Source: Pontibacter virosus (GTDB taxonomy: Bacteria; Bacteroidota; Bacteroidia; Cytophagales; Hymenobacteraceae). From it: a stretch of DNA of 64,000 nt. How positions within the stretch are numbered: position 1 is the stretch's first letter; every line of letters starts with the position of its first letter. This document shows positions 45,140 to 54,048 of this stretch, piece after piece. The notes beneath the pieces were generated by a model, which saw only the letters and a list, made by a program, of their open reading frames with translations, searched no databases and was not told where the DNA came from. The translations under genes were made by a program, and so were the position numbers. Location of the stretch: contig NZ_QEKI01000015.1 of the NCBI RefSeq assembly GCF_003096355.1, positions 1-64,000 on the forward strand, read 5' to 3'.

Positions 45140-47581
45140 TTGAGAACACGATGTTACATATTCGGGCTGGTAATTACAATTATTAGTTTTGCTGCCTGTG
45201 TGCCCACCAAAAATTTGGGCGAAAACGAGCAGCTCTTGTTAGGTATAGAACCCGAAGGGATAAACCATGTGAGTCAGACTGAGGTAGAGGCACTTTACCA
45301 ACAGCAGCCAAACCGTACTTTCCTGGCCTCTACCCCCTATTTGGCCATTTATAATTTTGGGAAAAGATTTTACAGCCCTTCCCGCATCGACGAGCGCATT
45401 GAGGAGTTACGCAAAAAGCGCGCTACTAAAATAGCCGAAGTTGGTGGCGATTCTACCAAATCCCGCCGGATACAAGACCGTTTTGACCGCCGCATCGCCC
45501 GGCAGCAGGGCCGCAAGGAAGAAGGCAACCTACTGATGCAGATCGGTGAGCCCCCCGCCATCTATGACTCCCTGCTGATGGAGCGTACCCAGGATCAGGT
45601 GGAAATCTACATGAACACCAAAGGCTTTTTTAAAAATGAAGTGAGTTATGAAAAGCAGGTGAAGGGCAAAAAGGTATACATTACGCTCAACATTGCCGAA
45701 AACGAGCCTTACCGCTACAGCGAATTCGACTTCACGGTTCCTGATGACTCATTGCTTCATGTCGTAAAACGGTATCAGGATAGGTCGTTGCTTAAGGTCG
45801 GTGATGTATACGATGAACAAATTATCAGCGCTGAGCGTGATCGGTTGTATGAAATGATCCGCCACAACGGTTATTTTGATTTTGCACGCGCTTATATCGA
45901 GTTTGAGGTAGACACTAGTTTTGGAGAGAATACGGTGAGGGTGAACACCATTATCCAAAACCCCGAAGATCAGTCTTCCCATAAAGCATATACCATCCGG
46001 AATGTATATTTCAAAACAGATGCAGATCGCTTTGGGTTGGTAAGGGACACCCTGGAGTATAACAATGTGAAGTACCTGGCCTATGACCAGAAGTTCTCAC
46101 CTAATATTCTGGACAAAAAGGTGTCCGTATACCCTGGCCAGCGCTACAGCCAGTTCAGGACTTCTCTCACACAAAGGCGCCTGGCGGAAATGGATGTATT
46201 TCAGTTCAACAACGTCCTCTACAGTAAGGTTACCAATTTAACAGACTCGTTGGCCGGTAACCAGCTCAATGCCTTTGTCAATGCCCTACCGTCCAAGAAG
46301 TTTCAGGAAACGACTGAATTGGGTCTGAACTACACGGAGCGTAGGCCGGGACCATTCTCGACTGTCCGTCTCAAAATACGGAATGTGTTTGGCGGGGCCG
46401 AGAACCTGGAGTTCGGTATAAGGGGAGGCCTGGAAGGGCAGTATAACATTTCTAACCCCGAGCAAACAGTGATGATACGGGAGCTCGGGGGGGATGCTGC
46501 GCTTACATTTCCCCTGTTTATTTTGCCTTTCGGAGGTAAAAACATACTGCAGGACTTCAATCCCCGCACACGTTTGTATGCTGGTTATACCAATGTGAAC
46601 CGTTTAGAATTTCAGCGGTCAATATACGAGTCTTCTCTGGACTATATTTGGTACAAGTACCCTCGTCCGCTGCAAACGCCCACGGTGCAATATGTGTTCT
46701 CGCCCGTGAACGTGAACGTGATCCAGGTGGGGCGCATCGATACAACCTTCCAGAAAGACTTAAGAGAGCTGAGTGATCTGAGCCGCTCTTTTTTTGAAAG
46801 TTTTAGGAGTGGGTTTATTTCATTCATTGGCTTCAACCTGATTTATAACACCAACGATTTTATACAATCCCGCAACGCCAGGTATCTGCGTGTGCTTACC
46901 GAGGTGGGTGGACTCACTTCCAAGCTGGGCATTTTGCCGGAAATGGGCAATTTGCGACAATTTCAATACGCTAAAATCAACCCCGACTACCGACGCTACA
47001 TCCCCTTGGGTGGGCAGCGGTACTTTGTCTACAGAGTAAACACAGGGGTGGGCGGTCCGCTTTTTGGCTCTACCGCTTTGCCTTACGACAAGTATTTTTT
47101 TGCAGGCGGCGCTTCGAGCGTGCGCGCCTGGACAGCCCGACGATTGGGGCCAGGTTCTTACCGTACGGTTGATGTAGATGGAGAACCAGTACAGCGTCCT
47201 TACATAGCAGAGCAGCCAGGCGAAGTACTACTGGAGGCCAGTGCCGAGTATCGTTTCAATATGGTCGGATTTTTGAACGGAGCGCTCTTTGTGGATGCTG
47301 GCAACGTATGGATGCTCAAGCCCGATAACCGCCCCGGCTCCGAGTTTCAGTTTAACCGCTTCTACAAAGAACTCGCTGTGGGTACCGGATTTGGCCTTCG
47401 TCTCAATTTCTCGGTCGTGATCCTGCGCTTTGACTTTGCCACACAGGTGTATGACCCGGCCGGCGATATCAACGGCAATAAGTTTGTGATTCGCGACTTC
47501 CGCTTCTCTGACTTTTTCCGCCAGACAGACCCCGCTGATCGACGGACTAACCTGAATATTGGCATCGGTTATCCTTTCTAA
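45140..47581 (+). CDS. TamA/BamA-like outer-membrane assembly protein with lipobox
   Basis: The open frame extends upstream to 45011, but inside the opposite-strand methyltransferase gene; the best start is TTG at 45140, giving 814 residues with the lipoprotein signal LRTRCYIFGLVITIISFAAC (lipidated Cys at about residue 20) followed by VPTKNLGENEQLLLG, a typical opening for Bacteroidota TamA-like proteins. POTRA-like segments with short strands and helices (NHVSQTEVEALYQQQPNRTF, VKGKKVYITLNIAENEPYRY) fill roughly residues 35-385, and the 16-strand barrel (bacterial surface antigen domain) the rest: ELGLNYTERRPGPFSTVRLK, FFAGGASSVRAWTARRLGPG, YRFNMVGFLNGALFVDAGNV, ending NLNIGIGYPF. It would insert barrels into the outer membrane. 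ATG is absent near the chosen start, so the start is moderately certain. Confidence 0.85.
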   Translation: MRTRCYIFGLVITIISFAACVPTKNLGENEQLLLGIEPEGINHVSQTEVEALYQQQPNRTFLASTPYLAIYNFGKRFYSPSRIDERIEELRKKRATKIAEVGGDSTKSRRIQDRFDRRIARQQGRKEEGNLLMQIGEPPAIYDSLLMERTQDQVEIYMNTKGFFKNEVSYEKQVKGKKVYITLNIAENEPYRYSEFDFTVPDDSLLHVVKRYQDRSLLKVGDVYDEQIISAERDRLYEMIRHNGYFDFARAYIEFEVDTSFGENTVRVNTIIQNPEDQSSHKAYTIRNVYFKTDADRFGLVRDTLEYNNVKYLAYDQKFSPNILDKKVSVYPGQRYSQFRTSLTQRRLAEMDVFQFNNVLYSKVTNLTDSLAGNQLNAFVNALPSKKFQETTELGLNYTERRPGPFSTVRLKIRNVFGGAENLEFGIRGGLEGQYNISNPEQTVMIRELGGDAALTFPLFILPFGGKNILQDFNPRTRLYAGYTNVNRLEFQRSIYESSLDYIWYKYPRPLQTPTVQYVFSPVNVNVIQVGRIDTTFQKDLRELSDLSRSFFESFRSGFISFIGFNLIYNTNDFIQSRNARYLRVLTEVGGLTSKLGILPEMGNLRQFQYAKINPDYRRYIPLGGQRYFVYRVNTGVGGPLFGSTALPYDKYFFAGGASSVRAWTARRLGPGSYRTVDVDGEPVQRPYIAEQPGEVLLEASAEYRFNMVGFLNGALFVDAGNVWMLKPDNRPGSEFQFNRFYKELAVGTGFGLRLNFSVVILRFDFATQVYDPAGDINGNKFVIRDFRFSDFFRQTDPADRRTNLNIGIGYPF

Positions 47582-47593
47582 ACTTTGGTACAT

Positions 47594-47628
47594 AAAAAAG
47601 CCCCGTCAGTAATTGGCGGGGCTTTTTA
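47594..47628. terminator. Bidirectional intrinsic terminator
   Basis: AAAAAAGCCCCG at 47594-47605, an 11-base loop, CGGGGCTTTTT at 47617-47627. The six-GC stem with A-tract before and T-tract after works on both strands, ending the TamA-like gene and the convergent E1 gene. Confidence 0.88.
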
Positions 47629-47646
47629 TTATCAGCTATACCTAAT

Positions 47647-49725
47647 TTAGTAATTCAGCAACTCTTCCATGGCCGCTGCCACTTTATCAGGATTCGGCAG
47701 CATCATTTTCTCTAATTCTACATTCAAAGGAATAGCCGGCAGGTTGGCGGCACCCAAGGTATAGATAGGCGCATCCAACTGCTGGAAGCACTCTTTGGAG
47801 ATGCGACCAGCCAATGATTCAGCAAATGAGTTCATCAACGGTTCCTCGGTCAGCACCAAAGCTTTGCCGTGGCGACGTACGGAAGCAACTACTGCTTCAA
47901 AATCCAGCGGGTTGAGCGTGCGAAGATCGAGGATCTCTACGCTGCCTTTGAATTGCCTGGAAGCTGTTTTAGCCCAGTACACACCCATACCGTAAGTGAT
48001 CACAGTCATGCTATTACCCATGCGTACCTCTTCTTGGTCAGCGTATTGCACCACATTGGCCTTGCCGAGTGGCAGGATGTAGTTCTCGTCCGGTTCTACG
48101 GTTTTAGCGTCTTCCGTACCGGCTACTTTCGACCAGTAAAGGCCTTTGTGCTCGAGCATGATCACCGGGTTAGGATCAAGGAAAGCGGCTTTCATCAAAC
48201 CTTTCATATCGGCTGCGTTGCTTGGGTACACTACTTTTATACCGCGTATGGTTAGCAGCGTAGATTCTATGCTTCCCGAGTGATACGGACCACCGCCGCC
48301 ATAGGCGCCAATCGGAACCCGGATCAGCGACTGCACCGGGAATTTGCCCATGGACAGGTAGCAACTCTTGGAAAGCTCCTCCACAAGCTGGTTCATGCCC
48401 GGCCAGATGTAATCGGCAAACTGTATCTCAACAATGGCCTTGGCTCCAACGGCGGACATGCCTGCGGTAGAGCCCACAATATAAGCTTCCTGGATCGGGG
48501 TGTTGAACACGCGGGCGTCGCCGTATTTCTTGGCCAGCAAGGCTGCTTCTCGGAAAACACCGCCGAGTTCCCCTCCCACGTCCTGGCCATAGAATAGCGC
48601 CTCCGGGTAAGTGCGCAGGATATCGTCCACGGCATGCAGGGCGGCATCCACCATTATAGTCTTTTCAGCGCCGGATGGACTGCGCTCGCCTTTTTCTTCG
48701 GTAACTGGTGTCGGGGCGAATTCATGTTGGTCGAATGTAACAGGATCAGGTACAGGAGCATCCAGCGCACGCTGGTAGTCCTGCGCCACTGTTTTCTGTG
48801 CCTCATGTTCCAGCCACTGAATCTCCTCAGAGGTAACATCTGATTCAAGCAAAGCCTGGCGCAGTTTCGGGATCGGGTCGTTCACGCTGTGTTCCTGCAG
48901 GTTGTTTCCACGGTACCACTCACGACGCACACCAGAGGTATGGTGCCCCAGCAAGGGCACCTTGGCGTGCACCAGTATCGGTTTACGCACTTCCCGCGCA
49001 TATTCAAATGCCACCCGCATGCCTTCGTATGACTCTGCAAAGTCAGAGCCATTCACGCGCAGACGTTCCATACCCTTAAAACCAGCCGCATACTCGTAGG
49101 CATCCATAGCCCGCATTTCCTTGCCCGTGGCCGAAATGCCCCAGTCGTTGTCCTGTACCAAGTATACGATCGGCAGATTCTTTAGCACTGCCATTTGAAA
49201 TGCCTCTGCTACCTCGCCCTCGGTCACAGAGCCGTCACCCAGCGAGCAAAGCACCACAGGCTTCTCCTCTCCATTGGTTAGTCCCTGCGACTCGAAATAG
49301 GCGATGGCGTGTGCCATACCGGTGGCAGGTATAGCCTGCATACCGGTCGCTGAACTTTGGTGCGGAATGGTCGGGAATCCTTCACGACGCAGCGATGGGT
49401 GTCCGTAATAGGTGCGGCCGCCTGAAAAAGGGTCATCTGCTTTGGCCATTAGCTGCAGCATCAGTTCGTAGGGTTGCATGCCTATACCTAACAGCATGGA
49501 GTCGTCGCGGTAGTAGAGCGAGGCGTAGTCGTAGGGCTTTAGCTGAAGAGCCGTAGCCAGCTGAATCGCTTCGTGCCCACGCGAGGTGCTGTGGACGTAC
49601 TTGCTGCAAATGGTTTTGTTTTCTTCGTAGGTGTCTGCCATGGTCTTGGCAGTTATCATGAGTCGGTAAGCCTTTTTAAGAATGCCCGTGTCAATCTTAA
49701 ATGCCTCCATCAGTTCTTTAGACAT
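47647..49725 (-). CDS. Fused E1 alpha/beta 2-oxoacid dehydrogenase
   Basis: A 692-residue fusion. Residues ~10-330 are E1 alpha: CSKYVHSTSRGHEAIQLATA, the thiamine-diphosphate motif CSLGDGSVTEGEVAEAFQMA with LVQDNDWGISA near 160-200, and PKLRQALLESDVTSEEIQWL. A linker (~335-350) leads to E1 beta (~350-692): EALFYGQDVGGELGGVFREA, NTPIQEAYIVGSTAGMSAVG, EIQFADYIWPGMNQLVEELS and GAYGGGGPYHSGSIESTLLT. It probably decarboxylates branched-chain 2-oxoacids (or pyruvate) for a lipoyl E2. The fused form is common in Bacteroidota. No E2 or E3 gene is nearby. Upstream, a weak TAnnTTCG-like sequence on the minus strand lies at 49747-49754. Confidence 0.92.
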   Translation of the reverse strand: MSKELMEAFKIDTGILKKAYRLMITAKTMADTYEENKTICSKYVHSTSRGHEAIQLATALQLKPYDYASLYYRDDSMLLGIGMQPYELMLQLMAKADDPFSGGRTYYGHPSLRREGFPTIPHQSSATGMQAIPATGMAHAIAYFESQGLTNGEEKPVVLCSLGDGSVTEGEVAEAFQMAVLKNLPIVYLVQDNDWGISATGKEMRAMDAYEYAAGFKGMERLRVNGSDFAESYEGMRVAFEYAREVRKPILVHAKVPLLGHHTSGVRREWYRGNNLQEHSVNDPIPKLRQALLESDVTSEEIQWLEHEAQKTVAQDYQRALDAPVPDPVTFDQHEFAPTPVTEEKGERSPSGAEKTIMVDAALHAVDDILRTYPEALFYGQDVGGELGGVFREAALLAKKYGDARVFNTPIQEAYIVGSTAGMSAVGAKAIVEIQFADYIWPGMNQLVEELSKSCYLSMGKFPVQSLIRVPIGAYGGGGPYHSGSIESTLLTIRGIKVVYPSNAADMKGLMKAAFLDPNPVIMLEHKGLYWSKVAGTEDAKTVEPDENYILPLGKANVVQYADQEEVRMGNSMTVITYGMGVYWAKTASRQFKGSVEILDLRTLNPLDFEAVVASVRRHGKALVLTEEPLMNSFAESLAGRISKECFQQLDAPIYTLGAANLPAIPLNVELEKMMLPNPDKVAAAMEELLNY

Positions 49726-49790
49726 AGGTTGCGCTTAGTTATTGCCCGAAGTTAAGCAAAAAAGCCCTTTTTCTGAAATCCTTACGAATG

Positions 49791-49822
49791 TTCGGTAGAG
49801 CGGGGTTTATTTGGTAATTTTG
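49791..49822 (+). promoter_or_regulatory. Candidate promoter before the hemF inverted-repeat element
   Basis: TAATTTTG at 49815-49822 matches TAnnTTTG, with TTCG at 49791-49794 20 bp upstream in place of TTTG. Transcription would start near 49829, just at the left arm of the inverted repeat, giving hemF a ~200-base structured leader. The -33 part deviates from consensus, so this is tentative. Confidence 0.35.
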
Positions 49823-49829
49823 TGGGTAC

Positions 49830-50004
49830 GTATCACGTATTTCGTATCACGTAGCACGACTTTTTTTATTGTCGAGGACTTCGTGATAAAGGACAAAAGA
49901 ATATGGACACCAAGGTATAGCCGTTCCCTATAAGTCTTTTGTACTGTTTTAAATACTCCTTTGTCCCAATAAAGTCGTGCTACGTGATACGTGTGTCGTG
50001 ATAC
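49830..50004. repeat. 175-bp inverted-repeat element (MITE-like)
   Basis: Terminal arms of 34 bp at 49830-49863 and 49971-50004 match at 29 positions: 8 outer bases (GTATCACG), 5 mismatched, then a perfect 21 bp beginning CGTATCACGTAGCACGAC. The arms repeat the GTATCACG word twice each. Inside is 107 bp with a weaker inverted continuation (ACAAAAGA at ~49894 and TCTTTTGT at ~49935). No open frame and no obvious target-site duplication were seen. It could be a non-autonomous transposable element, a REP-like unit or a large RNA hairpin in the hemF leader. Confidence 0.8.
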
Positions 50005-50026
50005 CAATAATCAAAAAGGAGAAAAA

Positions 50027-50926
50027 ATGTTCAGAGAAGAAGTTGAAGCTTTTATGCGGCAGTTCCAGTTAGACCTGGTACGCGACCTTGAAAATTGCGA
50101 TGGTGGTGCCAAATTCCAGAAAGACGAGTGGCAGCACGAGCAGGGCGGTGGCGGTATTTCGCGCATCATCGAAAACGGCAACGTACTCGAAAAAGGCGGT
50201 GTCAACTTCTCGGCCGTGCAAGGCGAGCTTTCTCCCCAATTCCTGAAAATGCTGCAGATGCCGGACCCGAAGTTCTTTGCGACGGGCGTTTCGGTGGTGA
50301 TGCACCCGCACAGCCCGATGGTGCCAATAACGCATATGAATGTGCGCTACTTCGAAGCCGGCAACGGCACGGCCTGGTTTGGCGGCGGCATCGACCTCAC
50401 CCCAATCTATGTTGATTTGAAACAGGCACGGGAATTTCATGAAGCCATGAAAGCCGTGTGCGACAAGCACCATCCCTCTTATTACCCGGAGTTCAAAAAA
50501 TGGGCGGATGACTACTTTTACAACGAGCACAGACAGGAAACACGCGGTGTGGGCGGTATCTTCTTCGACCGACTGATGGCGACTGATGAAATCAGTATGG
50601 AAGAGCGCTTTGCCTTCGTACGCGATGTGGCCTATGCTTTTGCGCCTTTCTATACTAAAATTATCAACGAGAACCGTAATCTGCCTTTCGGGGAGCGGGA
50701 GAAACAATGGCAACTCATCCGCCGTGGCCGTTACGTGGAGTTTAACCTAGTGTACGACCGCGGCACCAAGTTCGGGCTGGCTACTAACGGTCGCATCGAG
50801 TCTATATTGATGAGCTTACCGCTGCATGCCTCCTGGGTCTACAACCATAAGCCGGAACCGGGCGGACCAGAAGAAAAAACACTGGGCTACCTCAAGAAGG
50901 AAATCGACTGGATCAATATTGCGTAG
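50027..50926 (+). CDS. hemF: Oxygen-dependent coproporphyrinogen III oxidase
   Basis: A 299-residue enzyme, the normal family length, beginning at ATG 50027, preceded by an AAGGAGA ribosome site at 50016-50022; an in-frame GTG at 49991 lies in the inverted repeat and is unlikely. It converts coproporphyrinogen III to protoporphyrinogen IX with O2, releasing two CO2. Typical sequences are HEQGGGGISRIIENGNVLEK, GVNFSAVQGELS, VSVVMHPHSPMVPITHMNVR, WFGGGIDLTPIYV, CDKHHPSYYPEFKKWADDYF and RGRYVEFNLVYDRGTKFGLA with LPLHASW at the end. The invariant His residues of the active site are in these segments. It appears to be monocistronic; a 114-bp gap follows. Confidence 0.95.
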   Translation: MFREEVEAFMRQFQLDLVRDLENCDGGAKFQKDEWQHEQGGGGISRIIENGNVLEKGGVNFSAVQGELSPQFLKMLQMPDPKFFATGVSVVMHPHSPMVPITHMNVRYFEAGNGTAWFGGGIDLTPIYVDLKQAREFHEAMKAVCDKHHPSYYPEFKKWADDYFYNEHRQETRGVGGIFFDRLMATDEISMEERFAFVRDVAYAFAPFYTKIINENRNLPFGEREKQWQLIRRGRYVEFNLVYDRGTKFGLATNGRIESILMSLPLHASWVYNHKPEPGGPEEKTLGYLKKEIDWINIA

Positions 50927-51040
50927 TCCTGAACCAATGCAATTGGTATCAGTTTTTATTAAACTTTTAAGCGAATGCTGATTCGTCAGGCATCCTTTCA
51001 ACTTCTGAATTTCTAAACATTAATTTACCGTTGCTCTTAT

Positions 51041-51628
51041 ATGCTGGAAAAACTGGAGAAACTGGACCAAGAACTGTTCCTATACCTGAACGAGCAGCAG
51101 AGTCCGTTCTGGGACGCGGTCATGGTTACGGTTTCTAATAAGTATTTCTGGATTCCTTTTTACCTCCTGTTGATCGGCTACATCATCTGGCGCTATAAAC
51201 TGCAGAGCATCCCGATGTTGCTGATGGCGGTGGCAGGTATAGGATTGGCCGATTATGTGGCCTCAGGTATTTTTAAGCCATACTTTGCCCGTCTGCGCCC
51301 TTGCCACGATCCGGAAATTTCGGAGTTGGTGAATCTGGTGCGCGGCTGCGGTGGTAGGTTCGGCTTTCTCTCCTCCCACGCCTCAACGGGTTTTGCGTTG
51401 GCCGTGTTCTTTAACTTAATCCTGGGCGACCGCTACCTGATCTTCAAGATCGTGCTGGTGATCTGGGCCGTGGTCGTATCCTATAGCCGTATCTACCTGG
51501 GTGTACATTATCCGGGTGATATTGTTGGGGGTGCTTTGGTTGGTACAGGTACCGCTATGCTGGCGGTTGTGGGCTACCGCTTGTGGCTGCGAAAATATAC
51601 CCGCTTTCAGCACAAACCTTTGGCATAA
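51041..51628 (+). CDS. PAP2-family membrane phosphatase
   Basis: A 195-residue membrane protein with about five helices. The three phosphatase motifs are present: KPYFARLRP (about residues 83-91), FLSSHAST (~111-118) and YSRIYLGVHYPGD (~148-160), corresponding to K-x6-RP, PSGH-like SSH and SR-x5-H-x3-D. Such enzymes dephosphorylate undecaprenyl diphosphate or other lipid phosphates at the outer face of the inner membrane. The nearby EPS system also needs carrier recycling, but the gene is not linked to it. It starts 114 bp after hemF. Confidence 0.88.
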   Translation: MLEKLEKLDQELFLYLNEQQSPFWDAVMVTVSNKYFWIPFYLLLIGYIIWRYKLQSIPMLLMAVAGIGLADYVASGIFKPYFARLRPCHDPEISELVNLVRGCGGRFGFLSSHASTGFALAVFFNLILGDRYLIFKIVLVIWAVVVSYSRIYLGVHYPGDIVGGALVGTGTAMLAVVGYRLWLRKYTRFQHKPLA

Positions 51629-51671
51629 TGCGCTGTTTCTGTCGTATTGTTAGAACAGCTGATTTCCGGAC

Positions 51672-54044
51672 TTGCAACTACGACATTTCTTATATCTGTT
51701 TCTGCCGCTCATACTTCTGCCCGTGCTGCCCGCATGGGCACAGGACAGCTTTTTGCTGCGCGGTCAGGTGCTCGACGCTAACACAGCTGAAGCGTTGGCT
51801 GGCGCTTCCATCAGTTTGAAGGAACGTCCCTCTATCGGCACCGTTTCGGAGCCTGACGGCAGGTATAGCCTGAGCGCTCCACCCGGAAGCTATACCTTGG
51901 TTATCCGTTACATAGGTTACGAGAACCAGGAAACGCCGCTGCAGCTCTTCAGCAACGAAACACTCGATCTGCGACTAGCCCCAGCCTCCTACAGCACCCG
52001 CGAGGTAGAAGTGATCGGCACACGCCTTAAGCCCATCACCCAAACCGCGACTATGGGAGAGCTTGATATCCCGATGCAATCGGTGAAGACGCTGCCCGTG
52101 TTATTTGGGGAAACGGACATTATGAAAACGGTACAGTTGATGCCGGGTATACAATCCGGCGGGGAAGGCAACACAGGCTTTTATGTGCGCGGCGGCGGAT
52201 CCGATCAGAACCTGATTCTGCTCGATCAGACGGTGGTCTACAACCCGGGACACCTGCTCAATTTCTTCTCGGTCTTTAACAGCGATGCAATCAGCAATGC
52301 TACCATGATCAAAGGCAACATGCCTGCCCGATATGGCGGACGCCTCTCATCGGTGCTGGATGTGGAGTTGCGCGAAGGCAGTGCAGACAGCCTGCAGGCA
52401 GAAGGCGGTATCGGATTGATCGCCTCCCGTCTGACGGTACAAGGACCTATGATAAGAGACAAGGCTGCGTTCATCTTCTCCGCCCGTCGCACCTATGTGG
52501 ATGTTCTGTTCGAACCATTTCTGAAAAACACTGAGCAAGGCGGTGTGCCGTACTATTTCTACGATTTCAACGGGAAAGTTTCTTATACACTATCGTCCAG
52601 GGACAAGCTATACCTGAGCGGCTATTACGGCAAAGATGTGGGCACGCTCACCTTATCATCCGGCCGCTTCGAGGCTGATTTCCAATGGGGCAATGCCGCT
52701 GCCACAGCACGCTGGAATCACCGGTTTTCGGACAGGCACTCGGTGGATGTTTCAGGTATACTAAGCAACTACGCGTTTGATTTCACCTGGGATTTCGGGG
52801 ACATTACGACTTCAGTAGAAACCGGTATCCGGGATTACACAGCCAAGGCAGATTTTGTCTATACTCCTTCAGCGCAGCATCATCTGGAATATGGCATGCA
52901 GTACACGCACCATACCTTGCGCCCCCGCACAGGCAGCGCCGAAACAGCCGAGGGAGATGTGTTCTCTACCGATCGGATCCTCTCTAAGACAGCCCATCAG
53001 GCAGCAATCTATATGTCCGATGACTGGAATGTGACGGATCGGCTTTTGCTGAGCCTAGGTATACGGGGTAGTTATTTTGCACAAACGGGCCCTTTCACTT
53101 TTTATGAATTCGACCAAAACCAACGGGCTATCGATTCGGTAGCGTATGCCGAAGGAGAGCGGGTTAAAACCTTCCAGGCACTGGAGCCACGGGTATCAGC
53201 ACGCTATACCTTGAATGCTGCATCGTCTGTCAAGGCCAGTTATACCCGATCGGCGCAGTACCTGCACTTGGTTTCCAATGCCTACACCACCTTACCGCTT
53301 GATGTGTGGGTGCCGAGCTCGGCAATCGTGGAGCCGCAACGGGCGACCCAATATGCTATTGGGTACTTTCAGAGCTTCAACCAGAACATGTACGAAGGTT
53401 CCGTAGAACTCTATTTTAAAACCATGGAAAACCAGCTAGAATACCGCGAAGGTTTTGTGGCTGGTCCGAGCAACCGTGATCTGGAATATGAATTTGTGCG
53501 GGGCAGCGGTGAATCGTATGGGGCAGAGTTCTTTCTGCGCAAGAATTATGGTGAACTGCAGGGCTGGCTCGGCTATACCTTGTCGCGGACCGACCGCACG
53601 TTTCCCGACATTAACCAGGTTCGCACCTTCCCCGCCCGCTTCGACCGCCGGCATGATGTGTCCTTAGTGGCCACTTATACCTACAATCCGCGCTGGACTT
53701 TTGGTGGCAGTTTTGTCTACGGAACCGGCCAAGCGACCACCATGCCTGAGCGCCGCTATCTAATTGAGGGGACTGTCAATTACCAGTACGGGGATCGCAA
53801 CAGCTTCCGGATGCAGCCTTTTCACCGCCTTGACCTGTCGGCCACTTTGGAGGGAAAGACACAGCGTAGGCTACAATCCAGCTGGACATTTGCGATCTAC
53901 AACGTGTATGGGCGCCGAAACCCGTTTCTGTATTTCATCGACAGCGACGGCACGCCCTACAGCACAGATACAAAAATACAGGCCAAAAAGGTGTCGCTGA
54001 TCCCTTTTCCTCTGCCATCCGTCACCTGGAATTTTAAATGGTAA
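51672..54044 (+). CDS. TonB-dependent receptor with carboxypeptidase-like N-domain
   Basis: A 790-residue outer-membrane receptor with a TTG start. Signal peptide 1-23 (FLYLFLPLILLPVLPAWAQ). A CarboxypepD_reg-like domain spans ~28-110 (LRGQVLDANTAEALAGASIS, YTLVIRYIGYENQETPLQ). The plug follows (KTLPVLFGETDIMKTVQLM, GNTGFYVRGGGSDQNLILLD, GNMPARYGGRLSSVLDVELR), and then the barrel ending near FPLPSVTWNFKW. It takes up a ligand with TonB energy. DUF4249 lipoprotein follows by 4 bp, a common pair in Bacteroidota. The ligand is not evident from sequence; the pair is not a SusC/SusD one. Confidence 0.9.
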   Translation: MQLRHFLYLFLPLILLPVLPAWAQDSFLLRGQVLDANTAEALAGASISLKERPSIGTVSEPDGRYSLSAPPGSYTLVIRYIGYENQETPLQLFSNETLDLRLAPASYSTREVEVIGTRLKPITQTATMGELDIPMQSVKTLPVLFGETDIMKTVQLMPGIQSGGEGNTGFYVRGGGSDQNLILLDQTVVYNPGHLLNFFSVFNSDAISNATMIKGNMPARYGGRLSSVLDVELREGSADSLQAEGGIGLIASRLTVQGPMIRDKAAFIFSARRTYVDVLFEPFLKNTEQGGVPYYFYDFNGKVSYTLSSRDKLYLSGYYGKDVGTLTLSSGRFEADFQWGNAAATARWNHRFSDRHSVDVSGILSNYAFDFTWDFGDITTSVETGIRDYTAKADFVYTPSAQHHLEYGMQYTHHTLRPRTGSAETAEGDVFSTDRILSKTAHQAAIYMSDDWNVTDRLLLSLGIRGSYFAQTGPFTFYEFDQNQRAIDSVAYAEGERVKTFQALEPRVSARYTLNAASSVKASYTRSAQYLHLVSNAYTTLPLDVWVPSSAIVEPQRATQYAIGYFQSFNQNMYEGSVELYFKTMENQLEYREGFVAGPSNRDLEYEFVRGSGESYGAEFFLRKNYGELQGWLGYTLSRTDRTFPDINQVRTFPARFDRRHDVSLVATYTYNPRWTFGGSFVYGTGQATTMPERRYLIEGTVNYQYGDRNSFRMQPFHRLDLSATLEGKTQRRLQSSWTFAIYNVYGRRNPFLYFIDSDGTPYSTDTKIQAKKVSLIPFPLPSVTWNFKW

Positions 54045-54048
54045 AACG

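Noticed and set aside
49991-50026. GTG start for hemF
   Set aside because: It falls in the right arm of the inverted repeat; ATG 50027 has a good ribosome site and matches the family start.
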